Source of the DNA: Streptomyces sp. 135
GTDB taxonomy: Bacteria > Actinomycetota > Actinomycetes > Streptomycetales > Streptomycetaceae
DNA length: 64,000 nt
NCBI RefSeq assembly: GCF_020026305.1
Contig: NZ_CP075691.1
Location: forward strand, 5,208,001-5,272,000
Direction: 5' to 3'
Shown piece after piece: positions 31,851-40,129 of the stretch. The notes under the pieces are model-generated. The model did no database searches and was not told the origin of the DNA. It saw only the letters and a program-made list of their open reading frames with translations. Position 1 is the stretch's first letter, and each line of letters starts with the position of its first letter. The position numbers and the translations under genes were made by a program.

Positions 31851-33737
31851 TTGCACCAGCACGACCACACCGGAACGACCGGGGCCGAGAAGGGTCGCCG
31901 CCCGGCCCGCAGGCCTGCCGCCGCTGGCGCGCCGTCGCCCGCGGGGCTCCTCGGTCTCCAGGCCGCCGCCGGGAACGCCGCCGTCGTGCAGATGCTGCGC
32001 CAGGCCGCACGCCCGTGGTCCCAGGAGGCGCACCAGCACGGCGCCGAGCAGCCGCGGGTGCAGCGCTCCGCCGTCCACGACGTCCTGCGCGGCGCGGGGA
32101 AGCCGCTGGACGACGCGGTCCGTACCGACATGGAGTCCCGGCTCGGCGCTGACTTCTCCGACGTACGGGTCCACGACGACGCCGCGGCCAGGGCCTCCGC
32201 GGCCGAGGTGGGCGCCCGGGCCTACACCTCCGGCAGCCATGTCGTCATCGGGGCGGGCGGCGCCGACCCGCACACCCTCGCCCATGAGCTGACCCACGTC
32301 ATCCAGCAGCGGCAGGGCCCGGTCGCGGGCACCGACAACGGCGCGGGCCTGAAGGTCTCCGACCCCTCCGACCGCTTCGAGCGCGAGGCGGAGGCCAACG
32401 CCCGCCGCGTCATGACGGGCGCCGCCGCCCCTCGGACCGAGCAGGCCCCGGCGCCGGAAGCCCCCGCCGGCACCGGCATCCAGCGGTACGTGTCGGGGAA
32501 CGTCAAGAGCCTGGCCAGCGAGCAGAGCGACGAGCCCTTCTTCCAGTCGCAGTCGCCGCAGGGCGTCCTGGTCCCCGACCCCGAGCGGCTCTCGAAGCAC
32601 TCCGTGGACCACGCGGGTGCCCGCACCCACGACCCGTTCCGCCAGGACGACGTCGAGGCGAGCGGCGTGGAGATCGACGCGCCGCTGGGCCTGCCCCTGA
32701 GGGTCGCGGGCGACGGCACCCTGGCCGTCCACGACACCGAGCGTGAGCCGAAGGAGTTCTACGCGACGTCAGACGTCCTCGCCGCGAGCAACACCGCCCT
32801 CGAAGGCGTGGGAAGCACCTACCGGCTCCAGGCGCGCGGGCAGCAGATCTCCGTGCAGCACCCCGCGGAGCCCAGCCGGTCCGTCGTACTCAAGCGGGTG
32901 CAGCCCATCCTGGCCGACCGCCCGCAGGACACGGCCGAGTCGGGGTTCGTGAATCTGCTGAAGAGCGAATGCATCGACGTGGCGCGGGAGTTGATGGGTG
33001 GCGGCAGGCAGACGGACGTCGTCCTGGAGGGCCGGGAGAACATGCCCTGGGGGGACAGGACGGTCGACTCGGTGGCCAACCAGCTCGCCGACTCGGCCGG
33101 CGCGCCGGCCGGCCCCACCCCGCAGCGGTACGGCGGCGCCCTGCGCGAGCACCCCGAGCAGATGGACGAGGCGGCGAGCGGACTCGGCGTGAACAAGGCC
33201 GCGGCTCCCGTGGTGGGCGAGGGCTATACGACGGTCTCCCTCGGCCAGAGCGACCGGCTCGACTTCGCCGAGTCCGCCACCCCCACCGAACGGCCGCAGG
33301 ACATCTGGGGCTTCCACTTCGCGGGCGTCGCCGCGCTGAGCGCCGACGGCCGCGACCGCGTCACCCTGGAGAACTACACGCGGACCGGCAACTCCGGGGA
33401 CGCGCTCCTGGAACTGCTCCCCAAGCTCGTGGAGGAGTTCAAGAAGAAGACCGCCAGGCTGTGGCGCCCGCAGGGCAAGCCTCTGCCCCGCGGCTCCGAG
33501 ATGGACCAGGTGAACAAGCTGCTCCAAGGGCTCGCGGGCAGCGCCCAGCGGGGCGGGGAGGAGTTCGCGCGGCTGTCGAGCGCGAAGAACGAGTGGAACA
33601 GCAAGTGGTTCTTCCGCATGTACGGCTCCGGGGCGGGCCAGACCTTCCACGAGCAGCAGTACGACAACGGGCGCGGCGACTTCGTGAACCCCCTGACCCT
33701 GCGCGTGCGCAAGCGGCCACCGGAGCAGACGGGCTGA
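31851..33737 (+). CDS. DUF4157 protein with a C-terminal Cys/His putative toxin or protease domain
   Basis: A 628-residue protein starting at TTG (GGAGAGG upstream). An N-terminal basic, low-complexity region containing GLLGLQAAAGNAAVVQMLRQ is followed by a DUF4157 domain (about 82-155: RLGADFSDVRVHDDAAARAS, AYTSGSHVVIG) with a zinc-protease HExxH-type motif HELTH (145-149). The C-terminal half has a conserved-looking Cys (SECIDVARELM, C374), His (DIWGFHFAGVAALS, H489) and Glu/Asn (VTLENYTR, 507-508), then KWFFRMYGSGAGQTFHEQ. This is the pattern of a papain-like hydrolase or deamidase. DUF4157 is known as a core domain of contractile-injection-system effectors. No injection-system gene is nearby, and no signal peptide is seen. 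Confidence 0.75.
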   Translation: MHQHDHTGTTGAEKGRRPARRPAAAGAPSPAGLLGLQAAAGNAAVVQMLRQAARPWSQEAHQHGAEQPRVQRSAVHDVLRGAGKPLDDAVRTDMESRLGADFSDVRVHDDAAARASAAEVGARAYTSGSHVVIGAGGADPHTLAHELTHVIQQRQGPVAGTDNGAGLKVSDPSDRFEREAEANARRVMTGAAAPRTEQAPAPEAPAGTGIQRYVSGNVKSLASEQSDEPFFQSQSPQGVLVPDPERLSKHSVDHAGARTHDPFRQDDVEASGVEIDAPLGLPLRVAGDGTLAVHDTEREPKEFYATSDVLAASNTALEGVGSTYRLQARGQQISVQHPAEPSRSVVLKRVQPILADRPQDTAESGFVNLLKSECIDVARELMGGGRQTDVVLEGRENMPWGDRTVDSVANQLADSAGAPAGPTPQRYGGALREHPEQMDEAASGLGVNKAAAPVVGEGYTTVSLGQSDRLDFAESATPTERPQDIWGFHFAGVAALSADGRDRVTLENYTRTGNSGDALLELLPKLVEEFKKKTARLWRPQGKPLPRGSEMDQVNKLLQGLAGSAQRGGEEFARLSSAKNEWNSKWFFRMYGSGAGQTFHEQQYDNGRGDFVNPLTLRVRKRPPEQTG

Positions 33738-33767
33738 CGCCCGCGCCGGGGGCCGCCGGGATCACCG

Positions 33768-34169
33768 ATGAGTTCCGCCCGCCGCGCGAGTCCACCTTGC
33801 GTGGCTGAATCCGAAGCGAACCTCATCCTCATCGAGGGCCCCCTGCGCGCGGCCGACGTCCCGCGGCTGTGCGCGCGGGTCGCGGCCGCCCGCCACGGGC
33901 CCGGCCACGATGTGATCTGTGACGTCGGCGGCGTCACCACCGCCGACCTCGCGACCGTCGACGCCGTCGCCCGGCTGCACCTCGCCGCCCGCAGGGCCGG
34001 GGGCCGGATCCGGCTCAGGAACCCCACCCCCGCCCTGCTGGCGCTGCTCGGTCTCGTCGGTCTGACCGAACTGCTCGGGCTAGTCGTCGAGATGGAGGGG
34101 CACCCCGAACAGCGGGAACCACCGGGGGGTGTCCAGGAAGCAGTGGAAGCCGGCGATACGGCCCTGTGA
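33768..34169 (+). CDS. STAS-domain protein (anti-anti-sigma or NTP-binding type)
   Basis: A protein of up to 133 residues. The core (LILIEGPLRAADVPRLCARV, VICDVGGVTTADLATVDAVARLHLAARRAG, IRLRNPTPALLALLGLVGL) is a STAS fold. The usual phosphorylated Ser after the central strand appears as TTADLAT, so phosphorylation is uncertain. A GTG at 33801 is an alternative start that trims the Cys-containing N-terminus. The 3' end overlaps the convergent sigma gene by 90 bp. The pairing with an ECF sigma next door is typical in position but not proof of interaction. Confidence 0.7.
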   Translation: MSSARRASPPCVAESEANLILIEGPLRAADVPRLCARVAAARHGPGHDVICDVGGVTTADLATVDAVARLHLAARRAGGRIRLRNPTPALLALLGLVGLTELLGLVVEMEGHPEQREPPGGVQEAVEAGDTAL

Positions 34170-35063
34170 GATCTCGATGACCTGGATGCACCACGGCATG
34201 AAGCCGCCGTTGTCCGGGTCGGGCTTGTACTGGGCGAAGCCCGGCGTGCCGTTCACGTTCACCGGCAGGAGGCGGCCGTTGGCACAGGCGGCACCCATCG
34301 TGGACATGAAGCCCGTGATGTCCGCCGTGCCGCGCAGCCACAGGTCGAACGGCGGCATCGTCATGACGGCGTCCTCGGCGAGCAGCGCCGTGAGCGCCGC
34401 CATGTCGTACCCCTCGAAGGCGGCGACATAGCGCTCCAGGAGCTTCTGCTGCTCCTCGTCGAGCGGATCGGAGACGGCCGTGTCGTCCTCCGGGCGCTCG
34501 GCGAGGGTGGCGCGGGCCCGCTGGAGCGCGCTGTTCACCGAGGCGACGGAGGTGTCGATCAGCTCGGCGACCTCACTGGCCTTCCAGGCGAGCACCTCGC
34601 GCAGGATCAGCACCGCCCGCTGCTTGGGCGGCAGGTTCTGCAGGGCGGCGACGAACGCCAGGCGCACCGACTCCTTGGCGACGGCGGCCTCCGCGGGGTC
34701 GTCCGGGGTGGGCAGCACACGGGCGTCCGGCATCGGCTCCAGCCAGGTGTTGTCCGGGCGGGGGGTGAGTGCCGCCTGCGCCAGCGGGGCGGCGGCGGTC
34801 AGGTCCATGGGGCGGGCGCGGCGGTTGCCGGCGTTCAGCATGTCCAGGCAGACGTTCGTCGCGATGCGGTAGAGCCAGGAGCGGATGCTGGAGCGGCCCT
34901 CGAACTTCTCGAAGCTGCGCCAGGCCCGCACCATCGTGTCCTGCACGGCGTCCTCGGCCTCGAAGGCCGAGCCCAGCATCCGATAGCAGTACCCGGTCAG
35001 CTCGACCCGGTATTTCTCCAGCGTGACGTCCAGGTCGGTCGTCGTCCCTGCGATGTCGCTCAT
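34080..35063 (-). CDS. ECF sigma factor with C-terminal SnoaL-like domain (SigG/SigX5-type)
   Basis: A 327-residue alternative sigma factor. Region 2 (YRVELTGYCYRMLGSAFEAE, EDAVQDTMVRAWRSFEKFEG) and region 4 (LPPKQRAVLILREVLAWKAS, VASVNSALQRARATL) direct RNA polymerase. A SnoaL/NTF2-like domain follows (LLERYVAAFEGYDMAALTAL...), which in such ECF groups replaces a separate anti-sigma factor for self-regulation. I chose the ATG at 35063 after a G-rich stretch. No membrane anti-sigma gene is adjacent, consistent with that design. The target promoters are unknown. Confidence 0.88.
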   Translation of the reverse strand: MSDIAGTTTDLDVTLEKYRVELTGYCYRMLGSAFEAEDAVQDTMVRAWRSFEKFEGRSSIRSWLYRIATNVCLDMLNAGNRRARPMDLTAAAPLAQAALTPRPDNTWLEPMPDARVLPTPDDPAEAAVAKESVRLAFVAALQNLPPKQRAVLILREVLAWKASEVAELIDTSVASVNSALQRARATLAERPEDDTAVSDPLDEEQQKLLERYVAAFEGYDMAALTALLAEDAVMTMPPFDLWLRGTADITGFMSTMGAACANGRLLPVNVNGTPGFAQYKPDPDNGGFMPWCIQVIEISQGRIAGFHCFLDTPRWFPLFGVPLHLDD

Positions 35064-35202
35064 CCCCACCCACCCCTGCGGCTTCCGAGAAGGGCCCGAC
35101 AGTGGGGCCCGACACACCGGAAGCTACCGCAGCCCACTGACAACGGCCCCCGGAGTGGGAAAACCCGCAGGTGGAATCAGCGGCAGCGGCAGATTCGGTA
35201 CC

Positions 35203-36489
35203 TCAGCAGGAGCGCACGACGAGCCCGCGCCGCCGCTCCGTCCGCGCCGCGTGCGAGCCCCACACCGTCACCGACACGACGCCGAGCACCGCGAGGAGAC
35301 CGAGCCCCACCGTCCCGGCCCAGCCGCCCGCGTGGAAGGCGACCGCGCCGAGCGTGCCGCCCGCGCTGGAGCCCAGGTAGTACGCCGACTGGTAGAGCGC
35401 CGATGCCTGCGCGCGCCCGGTCGTGGCCGTCCGGCTCACCGACGACGACGCGACCGCGTGCCCCGCGAAGAACCCGGCGGTGATCAGCACGAGCCCCAGC
35501 AGGACCAGGACCAGCGAGGACGACAGGGACAGCAGCAGCCCGCCCGCCGTCGTGCCCACCGCCAGGTACAGCGCCCCGCGCCGCCCGAGCCGGGCCACCA
35601 GCTTCCCGGCCGCCGCCGAGGAGACCGTACCGACGAGGTAGACGAGGAAGATCGAGCCGATGACGCCCTGGGGGAGCGAGAACGGCGCCTCGGTGAGCCG
35701 GTAGCCGATCACCGTGTAGACCGCGCCGAAGACGGTCATGAACAGCGCCCCGATCGCGTACAGCCGGCACAGGAGCGGATCCGACAGGTGCGTACGGACC
35801 GTCCGCGCCAGCGCCTTGGGGTTCAGAGAGCCCGGCGTGAAGTGCCGCGGCGCGGGCAGCAGCGCGCGGAAGGCGACCGCGCACAGCACCGCGACGACGC
35901 CCACGACGGCCAGCGCCGCGCGCCAGCCCCAGGCCTGCGCCACCCAGCCCGTGATGATGCGGCCGCTCATGCCGCCGATGGAGTTGCCCGCCACGAACAT
36001 GCCGATCGCGGCGACCAGGGCCTTCGGCCGCACCTCCTCGGCGAGGAACGCCATCGCGGACGCCGGGAGCCCCGCGAGGGCCGCGCCCTGCACGGCGCGC
36101 AGCGCGATGAGGACCTCCACCGAGGGCGCGAAGGGGACGAGGAGCCCGACCGCCACCGCGACGCTCAAGGACGCCGTCATCATCGCGCGCCGCCCGAAGC
36201 GCTCGCTGAGCGCGCTCAGCGGAAGGACGAAGAGGGCCAGTGCGCCCGTGGCCGCCGAGACCGTCCAGCTCGCCGTGCTCGCGCTCGCGCCGAAGTCGGC
36301 GGAGACCAGCGGCAGCAGGGCCTGCGTGGAGTAGAGGAGGGCGAAGGTGGCGACGCCCGCGAGGAAGAGCGCGAAGCTCATCCTGCGGTAGCCGGGACCG
36401 CCCGGCGTCAGACGGGAATCGGCGGCGGGGGACGACGGAGTGAGGGCGACCGCATGGGTGGCGGACGCCCCGCTACTGGCAGGAGGCAT
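35203..36489 (-). CDS. MFS transporter (YnfM/arabinose-efflux-like, 12 helices)
   Basis: A 428-residue inner-membrane exporter. MFS motifs include PLVSADFGASASTASWTVS at the first loop, LSERFGRRAMMTASL (motif A) and GMFVAGNSIGGMSGRIITGW. The subgroup is the YnfM-type efflux carriers. It is divergent from a LysR gene, the usual arrangement where LysR controls the pump. The ATG at 36489 is used; an upstream GTG/ATG extension to 36588 would cover the operator and is unlikely. Confidence 0.88.
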   Translation of the reverse strand: MPPASSGASATHAVALTPSSPAADSRLTPGGPGYRRMSFALFLAGVATFALLYSTQALLPLVSADFGASASTASWTVSAATGALALFVLPLSALSERFGRRAMMTASLSVAVAVGLLVPFAPSVEVLIALRAVQGAALAGLPASAMAFLAEEVRPKALVAAIGMFVAGNSIGGMSGRIITGWVAQAWGWRAALAVVGVVAVLCAVAFRALLPAPRHFTPGSLNPKALARTVRTHLSDPLLCRLYAIGALFMTVFGAVYTVIGYRLTEAPFSLPQGVIGSIFLVYLVGTVSSAAAGKLVARLGRRGALYLAVGTTAGGLLLSLSSSLVLVLLGLVLITAGFFAGHAVASSSVSRTATTGRAQASALYQSAYYLGSSAGGTLGAVAFHAGGWAGTVGLGLLAVLGVVSVTVWGSHAARTERRRGLVVRSC

Positions 36490-36520
36490 GCCACGAACGT
36501 ACGGCCGGTTTTTTGATGCG

Positions 36521-36533
36521 TCCAATGCATGGA
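36521..36533. promoter_or_regulatory. LysR T-N11-A operator between the MFS and LysR genes
   Basis: TCCAATGCATGGA (36521-36533) has 4-bp inverted arms and begins with T and ends with A at 11-bp distance, the LysR consensus. It lies midway in the 62-bp divergent gap, flanked by GCG and AACGC which add partial symmetry. Confidence 0.55.
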
Positions 36534-36551
36534 AACGCCATAATCGTTCCC

Positions 36552-37511
36552 ATGCAGCATCAGCACAGGTCACAGCCGCACCTGTCACACAACAGTGACG
36601 TGGAGGACATCGTCACGCTGCTCGCGCCACGCCTCGCGTACTTCGCGGGCGTCGCCCGCACCGAGCACGTCACGCGCGCCGCCCAGGAGATGCAGATCCC
36701 CCAGTCGACGCTCTCCCGCGCCCTCGTACGGCTCGAACGGGACCTCGGCGTCGGCCTGTTCACGCGCCGCGGCCGCACCGTCTCGCTCACCCCGGCCGGC
36801 CGCACCTTCCTCGCCTCGGTCGAGCGGGCGCTCGGCGAGGTGGAGCGCGCCGCCGAGTCCGTGCGCGCCGACGCCGACCCGGCCTCCGGCAAGGTCGCCT
36901 TCGGGTTCCTGCACACCATGGGCTCCGAGACCGTGCCCGGCCTGATCCGCGCCTTCCGCGCCGATCACCCGAGGGTGCGCTTCAGCCTCGTACAGAACTA
37001 CGGCGAGGCGATGCTGGAGCGGCTGCGCGCGGGCGAGCTGGACCTCTGCCTCACCTCGCCCGTGCCGGACGCGCCCGACCTGGTCGCCCGCCGCCTCGAC
37101 GAACAGCGCCTGCGCCTCGTCGTGCCCGACGACCACCGCCTCGCCGCCCGCAAGCGGATCCGCCTCGCCGAAGCCGCCGACGAGGCCTTCGTGACCCTGG
37201 AGCCCGGCTACGGCCTGCGCCGCATCACCGACGACCTCTGCCAGGAGGCGGGCTTCAAGCCCCGCGTGGCCTTCGAGGGCGAGGAGGCGGAGACCCTGCG
37301 CGGCCTGGTCGCGGCAGGGCTCGGCGTCGCCCTCCTGCCGCCGCCCGCCGTGCCCCGCCCGGGCGTCGTGGAGCTGACGGTGACGGGCCAGCGGGCGGTC
37401 CGCGAGATCGGCGTGGCGTGGCTCGCGGGGCGCCCCGACACTCCGCCGGTCGCCGCGTTCAAGGAGTTCCTGGTGAGCAGGAAGGGAAAGCTGCTGCAGC
37501 AGTCGACGTGA
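36552..37511 (+). CDS. LysR-family transcriptional regulator
   Basis: A 319-residue regulator with the N-terminal winged helix (LAYFAGVARTEHVTRAAQEM, SRALVRLERDLGVGLFTRRG) and a periplasmic-binding-like effector domain (KVAFGFLHTMGSETVPGLIR..., GLVAAGLGVALLPP). A His/Gln-rich leader (MQHQHRSQPHLSHNSD) precedes the HTH. It is divergent from the YnfM-like exporter and probably controls it. The effector is unknown. Confidence 0.9.
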   Translation: MQHQHRSQPHLSHNSDVEDIVTLLAPRLAYFAGVARTEHVTRAAQEMQIPQSTLSRALVRLERDLGVGLFTRRGRTVSLTPAGRTFLASVERALGEVERAAESVRADADPASGKVAFGFLHTMGSETVPGLIRAFRADHPRVRFSLVQNYGEAMLERLRAGELDLCLTSPVPDAPDLVARRLDEQRLRLVVPDDHRLAARKRIRLAEAADEAFVTLEPGYGLRRITDDLCQEAGFKPRVAFEGEEAETLRGLVAAGLGVALLPPPAVPRPGVVELTVTGQRAVREIGVAWLAGRPDTPPVAAFKEFLVSRKGKLLQQST

Positions 37512-37526
37512 GCGTCCCGGCGGGTC

Positions 37527-38288
37527 TCACCGCCGCGACACCCGCCCGAAGCCGCAGGCAAGCGGCATGCGCAGTCCCAGTGGCGGCGGCGCCGCGAGCG
37601 CGTCCTCCAGCGGCCGCGCGAAGTCCGTGCCGAAGAGTGTGCCCCGTACGAAGTCCGAGGCCAGCGCCTGCACTTCGTCCTGGTGCTGATGGAGCCGGTG
37701 GCCGTCGGAGTGCACCTCGAACCGGCACACGTCGCGGTTCGCCTTCTTCGCGCGCTCCGCGAAGCGGAACGACAGCTCCGGGTCGGTCCGCTCGTCGTTC
37801 GTGCCGTGCACGATCAGCACCCGCCGCCCCACGAGCTGCTTCACCGGCTCGGGCGGCGCCGCCACGTCGTCCTCGGGCAGCCAAGGAGCGATCGCGAGAA
37901 CGGAGTTGACCGCCGGGTGCCCGCCCGTACGCAGCGCCGCCCGGCCGCCCATGTCCACGCCGGCCAGGCAGACCGGGACGTCGCCGTAGCGACGTACGAC
38001 CTCGTCCGCCGCCCACGCCGTGTCCTCGGCCTGCTGCGCCTGCGCGCCGTTCCAGCCCCGGCAGCGGTAGTGCACGACGTGCGTGGCGAGACCCGCCTCG
38101 CGTCCGTCCTGGGCCAGCCTGCGGCCCAGCGCGCGCACCGTCCCGGCCGCCAGCGGCCAGGGTCTGCGGGTGGACGTCTCGCAGCCGCCGGGCAGCAGCA
38201 GGACCACACCGCTCACCGCCGAGGGCGCCGTCCCGATCACGCGCCCGAGCCTGGGACCCGCAGGCCCCGCCGTCCCTTGCTGTGCCAT
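37527..38288 (-). CDS. Alpha/beta-hydrolase-fold protein with Asp in the nucleophile elbow
   Basis: A 253-residue protein of dienelactone-hydrolase-like layout. The oxyanion-type loop is VVLLLPGGCETSTRRPWP. The nucleophile elbow, normally G-x-S-x-G, reads LAGVDMGGRAAL with Asp112 in place of Ser. An acid loop (VLIVHGTNDERTDPELS) and a terminal His (VHSDGHRLHQHQ) are present, so the triad would be Asp-Asp-His, as in dehalogenases or epoxide hydrolases, or the enzyme may be inactive. The gene is convergent with the LysR gene and faces away from adenosine deaminase. I do not know its substrate. Confidence 0.8.
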   Translation of the reverse strand: MAQQGTAGPAGPRLGRVIGTAPSAVSGVVLLLPGGCETSTRRPWPLAAGTVRALGRRLAQDGREAGLATHVVHYRCRGWNGAQAQQAEDTAWAADEVVRRYGDVPVCLAGVDMGGRAALRTGGHPAVNSVLAIAPWLPEDDVAAPPEPVKQLVGRRVLIVHGTNDERTDPELSFRFAERAKKANRDVCRFEVHSDGHRLHQHQDEVQALASDFVRGTLFGTDFARPLEDALAAPPPLGLRMPLACGFGRVSRR

Positions 38289-38361
38289 GACAGAACAGTG
38301 TCAGAAGCCATGGTGTACGCCACCCGTCCGCAGGGTCACTGTTACGTATCGACCAGTGAGT

Positions 38362-38384
38362 TCTACGCGCGTAGGCGTTAGAGT
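38362..38384 (+). promoter_or_regulatory. Nucleoside-regulon operator and -10 element, add
   Basis: TCTACGCGCGTAGG (38362-38375) is a near-perfect palindrome; the TAGAGT hexamer (38379-38384) starts 3 bp later and ends 6 nt before the add ATG, so the transcript is probably leaderless. Confidence 0.8.
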
Positions 38385-38390
38385 GCCGAA

Positions 38391-39560
38391 ATGACGAGCC
38401 AGACCATCACGGGCGGTCACACGGACCGCGACACGCCCAGCGCCGACCAGATCCGCCGCGCCCCCAAGGTGCTCCTCCACGACCACCTCGACGGCGGCCT
38501 GCGCCCCGGCACGGTCGTCGACCTCGCCCGCGAGTGCGGCTACGAAGGCCTGCCCGAGACCGACGCCGACAAGCTCGGCATCTGGTTCCGCGAGGCGGCC
38601 GACTCCGGCTCCCTGGAGCGGTACCTGGAGACCTTCGCGCACACCTGCGCGGTGATGCAGACGAAGGACGCCCTCAAGCGCGTGGCGGCCGAGTGCGCCG
38701 AGGACCTCGCCGAGGACGGCGTCGTCTACGCCGAGATCCGTTACGCCCCCGAGCAGCACCTGGAGTCCGGCCTCACCCTCGAAGAGGTCGTCGAGGCGGT
38801 CAACGACGGCTTCCGCGAGGGCGAGCGCCGCGCGAAGGCGAACGGACACCGCATCCGCGTCGGCGCCCTGCTCACCGCCATGCGGCACGCCGCCCGCGCC
38901 CTGGAGATCGCCGAACTCGCCAACCGCTACCGCGATCACGGCGTCGTCGGCTTCGACATCGCGGGCGCCGAGGCGGGCTTCCCTCCCACCCGCCACCTCG
39001 ACGCCTTCGAGTTCCTCAAGCGCGAGAACAACCACTTCACGATCCACGCGGGCGAGGCCTTCGGCCTGCCCTCGATCTGGCAGGCCCTCCAGTGGTGCGG
39101 CGCCGACCGCCTCGGCCACGGCGTGCGGATCATCGACGACATCGAGATCGCCGAGGACGGCAGCGTCACCCTGGGCCGCCTCGCGTCGTACGTACGCGAC
39201 AAGCGCGTCCCGCTGGAGATGTGCCCGACGTCCAACCTCCAGACGGGCGCCGCCACTTCCTACGCCGAGCACCCCATCGGGCTGCTGCGCAAGCTGCATT
39301 TCCGCGCCACGGTGAACACCGACAACCGTCTGATGTCCGGCACCAGCATGAGCCGGGAATTCGAGCACCTGGTCGGCACCTTCGGCTACACGCTCGACGA
39401 CATGCAGTGGTTCACGGTCAATGCGATGAAATCAGCGTTCATTCCATTCGATGAACGCCTCGCCATGATCAATGACGTGATCAAGCCCGGCTACGCCGAG
39501 CTGAAGTCCGAGTGGCTGTTCCGCCAGACCGTCTCGACCAGCGCTTCTGCCGGTAACTGA
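38391..39560 (+). CDS. add: Adenosine deaminase
   Basis: A 389-residue zinc amidohydrolase that converts (deoxy)adenosine to (deoxy)inosine. Zinc and catalytic motifs: LLHDHLDGGLRPGTVVDLA (first His pair), FTIHAGEAFGLPSIWQAL (His and Glu), DRLGHGVRII (His), and ATVNTDNRLMSGTSMSREF in the place of the last metal Asp. This actinobacterial variant carries NTDN rather than the usual TDDP. The start is an ATG that seems to be the first nucleotide of the mRNA. Products go to purine nucleoside phosphorylase (53.1-53.9 kb). A strong hairpin follows. Confidence 0.95.
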   Translation: MTSQTITGGHTDRDTPSADQIRRAPKVLLHDHLDGGLRPGTVVDLARECGYEGLPETDADKLGIWFREAADSGSLERYLETFAHTCAVMQTKDALKRVAAECAEDLAEDGVVYAEIRYAPEQHLESGLTLEEVVEAVNDGFREGERRAKANGHRIRVGALLTAMRHAARALEIAELANRYRDHGVVGFDIAGAEAGFPPTRHLDAFEFLKRENNHFTIHAGEAFGLPSIWQALQWCGADRLGHGVRIIDDIEIAEDGSVTLGRLASYVRDKRVPLEMCPTSNLQTGAATSYAEHPIGLLRKLHFRATVNTDNRLMSGTSMSREFEHLVGTFGYTLDDMQWFTVNAMKSAFIPFDERLAMINDVIKPGYAELKSEWLFRQTVSTSASAGN

Positions 39561-39590
39561 CGGCGGTCGCGCCTCCTCGCGCGACGCTTC

Positions 39591-39623
39591 GGCGGCCGGG
39601 TTCTCGTCACCCGGCCGCCTTTT
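39591..39623 (+). terminator. Rho-independent terminator after add
   Basis: GGCGGCCGGGT (39591-39601) pairs with ACCCGGCCGCC (39609-39619), an 11-bp perfect stem with a 7-nt loop, followed by TTTT at 39620-39623. Confidence 0.9.
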
Positions 39624-39651
39624 CGCCGTCCGGTGCCCGTGATTTGTGGTG

Positions 39652-39673
39652 TGCGCGGTCGTTGAACCGCGCA
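39652..39673 (+). promoter_or_regulatory. 5' hairpin before the small secreted protein gene
   Basis: TGCGCGGT and ACCGCGCA (8-bp perfect arms) with a 6-nt loop lie 37 bp before the ATG at 39710. It may be an operator or an mRNA-stabilising leader hairpin. Confidence 0.5.
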
Positions 39674-39709
39674 GATCCCCGTCATCGACATCACAAGGAC
39701 GCATTGACG

Positions 39710-40111
39710 ATGAAGCAGTCTGCTGCCAAGACCCTCGGTGTCGCCGTTCTCGGTGCCGCCTTCGCCGCCGCCGGTGCCGGCGCCGCGAACGCCGCCCCCG
39801 GCGTCCCGGACGCGGCCGCGGCCCTCGGCCAGGTCGCCTCGGTCCTCCCCCTGGAGCAGGCCGCCAAGACGCTGCCCGCGGGCAGCCCGGAGGCCGTGGC
39901 CGCCGGAAAGAGCGTCCTCGCCGGTGGCCTGCAGGCCGCGGGGAACGCCGACAGGGCCGCGGCCGCGGCCCAGCAGGCCGACGGCAAGGGCGGCAAGGGT
40001 GGCAAGGGTGGCAAGGGCGGCAAGGGTGGCAAGCCGGCCTCCCCGCTCCAGGGGCTGCTCGGTGGCGTGCCCATCACGGGCAGCGGCCTCAACGGCCTGC
40101 CGCTCGGCTGA
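39710..40111 (+). CDS. Small secreted Ala/Gly/Lys-rich protein
   Basis: A 133-residue exported protein with a clear signal peptide (MKQSAAKTLGVAVLGAAFAA..., cleavage near ANAAPG). The mature part starts with an Ala-rich helix (VPDAAAALGQVASVLPLEQA). A tandem Lys-Gly-Gly stretch follows (ADGKGGKGGKGGKGG...), then a hydrophobic end (LQGLLGGVPITGSGLNGLPLG) that loosely resembles chaplin-neighbour or other surface proteins. I recognise no family. It is flanked by strong terminators on both sides, so it is an independent unit. AAGGA lies 10 bases before the ATG. Confidence 0.75.
   Translation: MKQSAAKTLGVAVLGAAFAAAGAGAANAAPGVPDAAAALGQVASVLPLEQAAKTLPAGSPEAVAAGKSVLAGGLQAAGNADRAAAAAQQADGKGGKGGKGGKGGKGGKPASPLQGLLGGVPITGSGLNGLPLG
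39983..40033 (+). repeat. 9-bp tandem repeat coding (Gly-Lys-Gly)n
   Basis: Five full units and a partial one of GGCAAGGG(C/T) run in frame and encode the basic Gly/Lys stretch of the secreted protein. Such repeats can change copy number by slippage. Confidence 0.85.
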
Positions 40112-40129
40112 TCCTTCTCGCGTACACAC

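Noticed and set aside
31851..33737. A contractile injection system locus
   Set aside because: Only the DUF4157 protein is present; there are no sheath, tube, baseplate or AAA+ genes on either side.
39983..40033. Possible CRISPR-like repeat
   Set aside because: The unit is 9 bp with no spacers and lies in frame inside a coding sequence.
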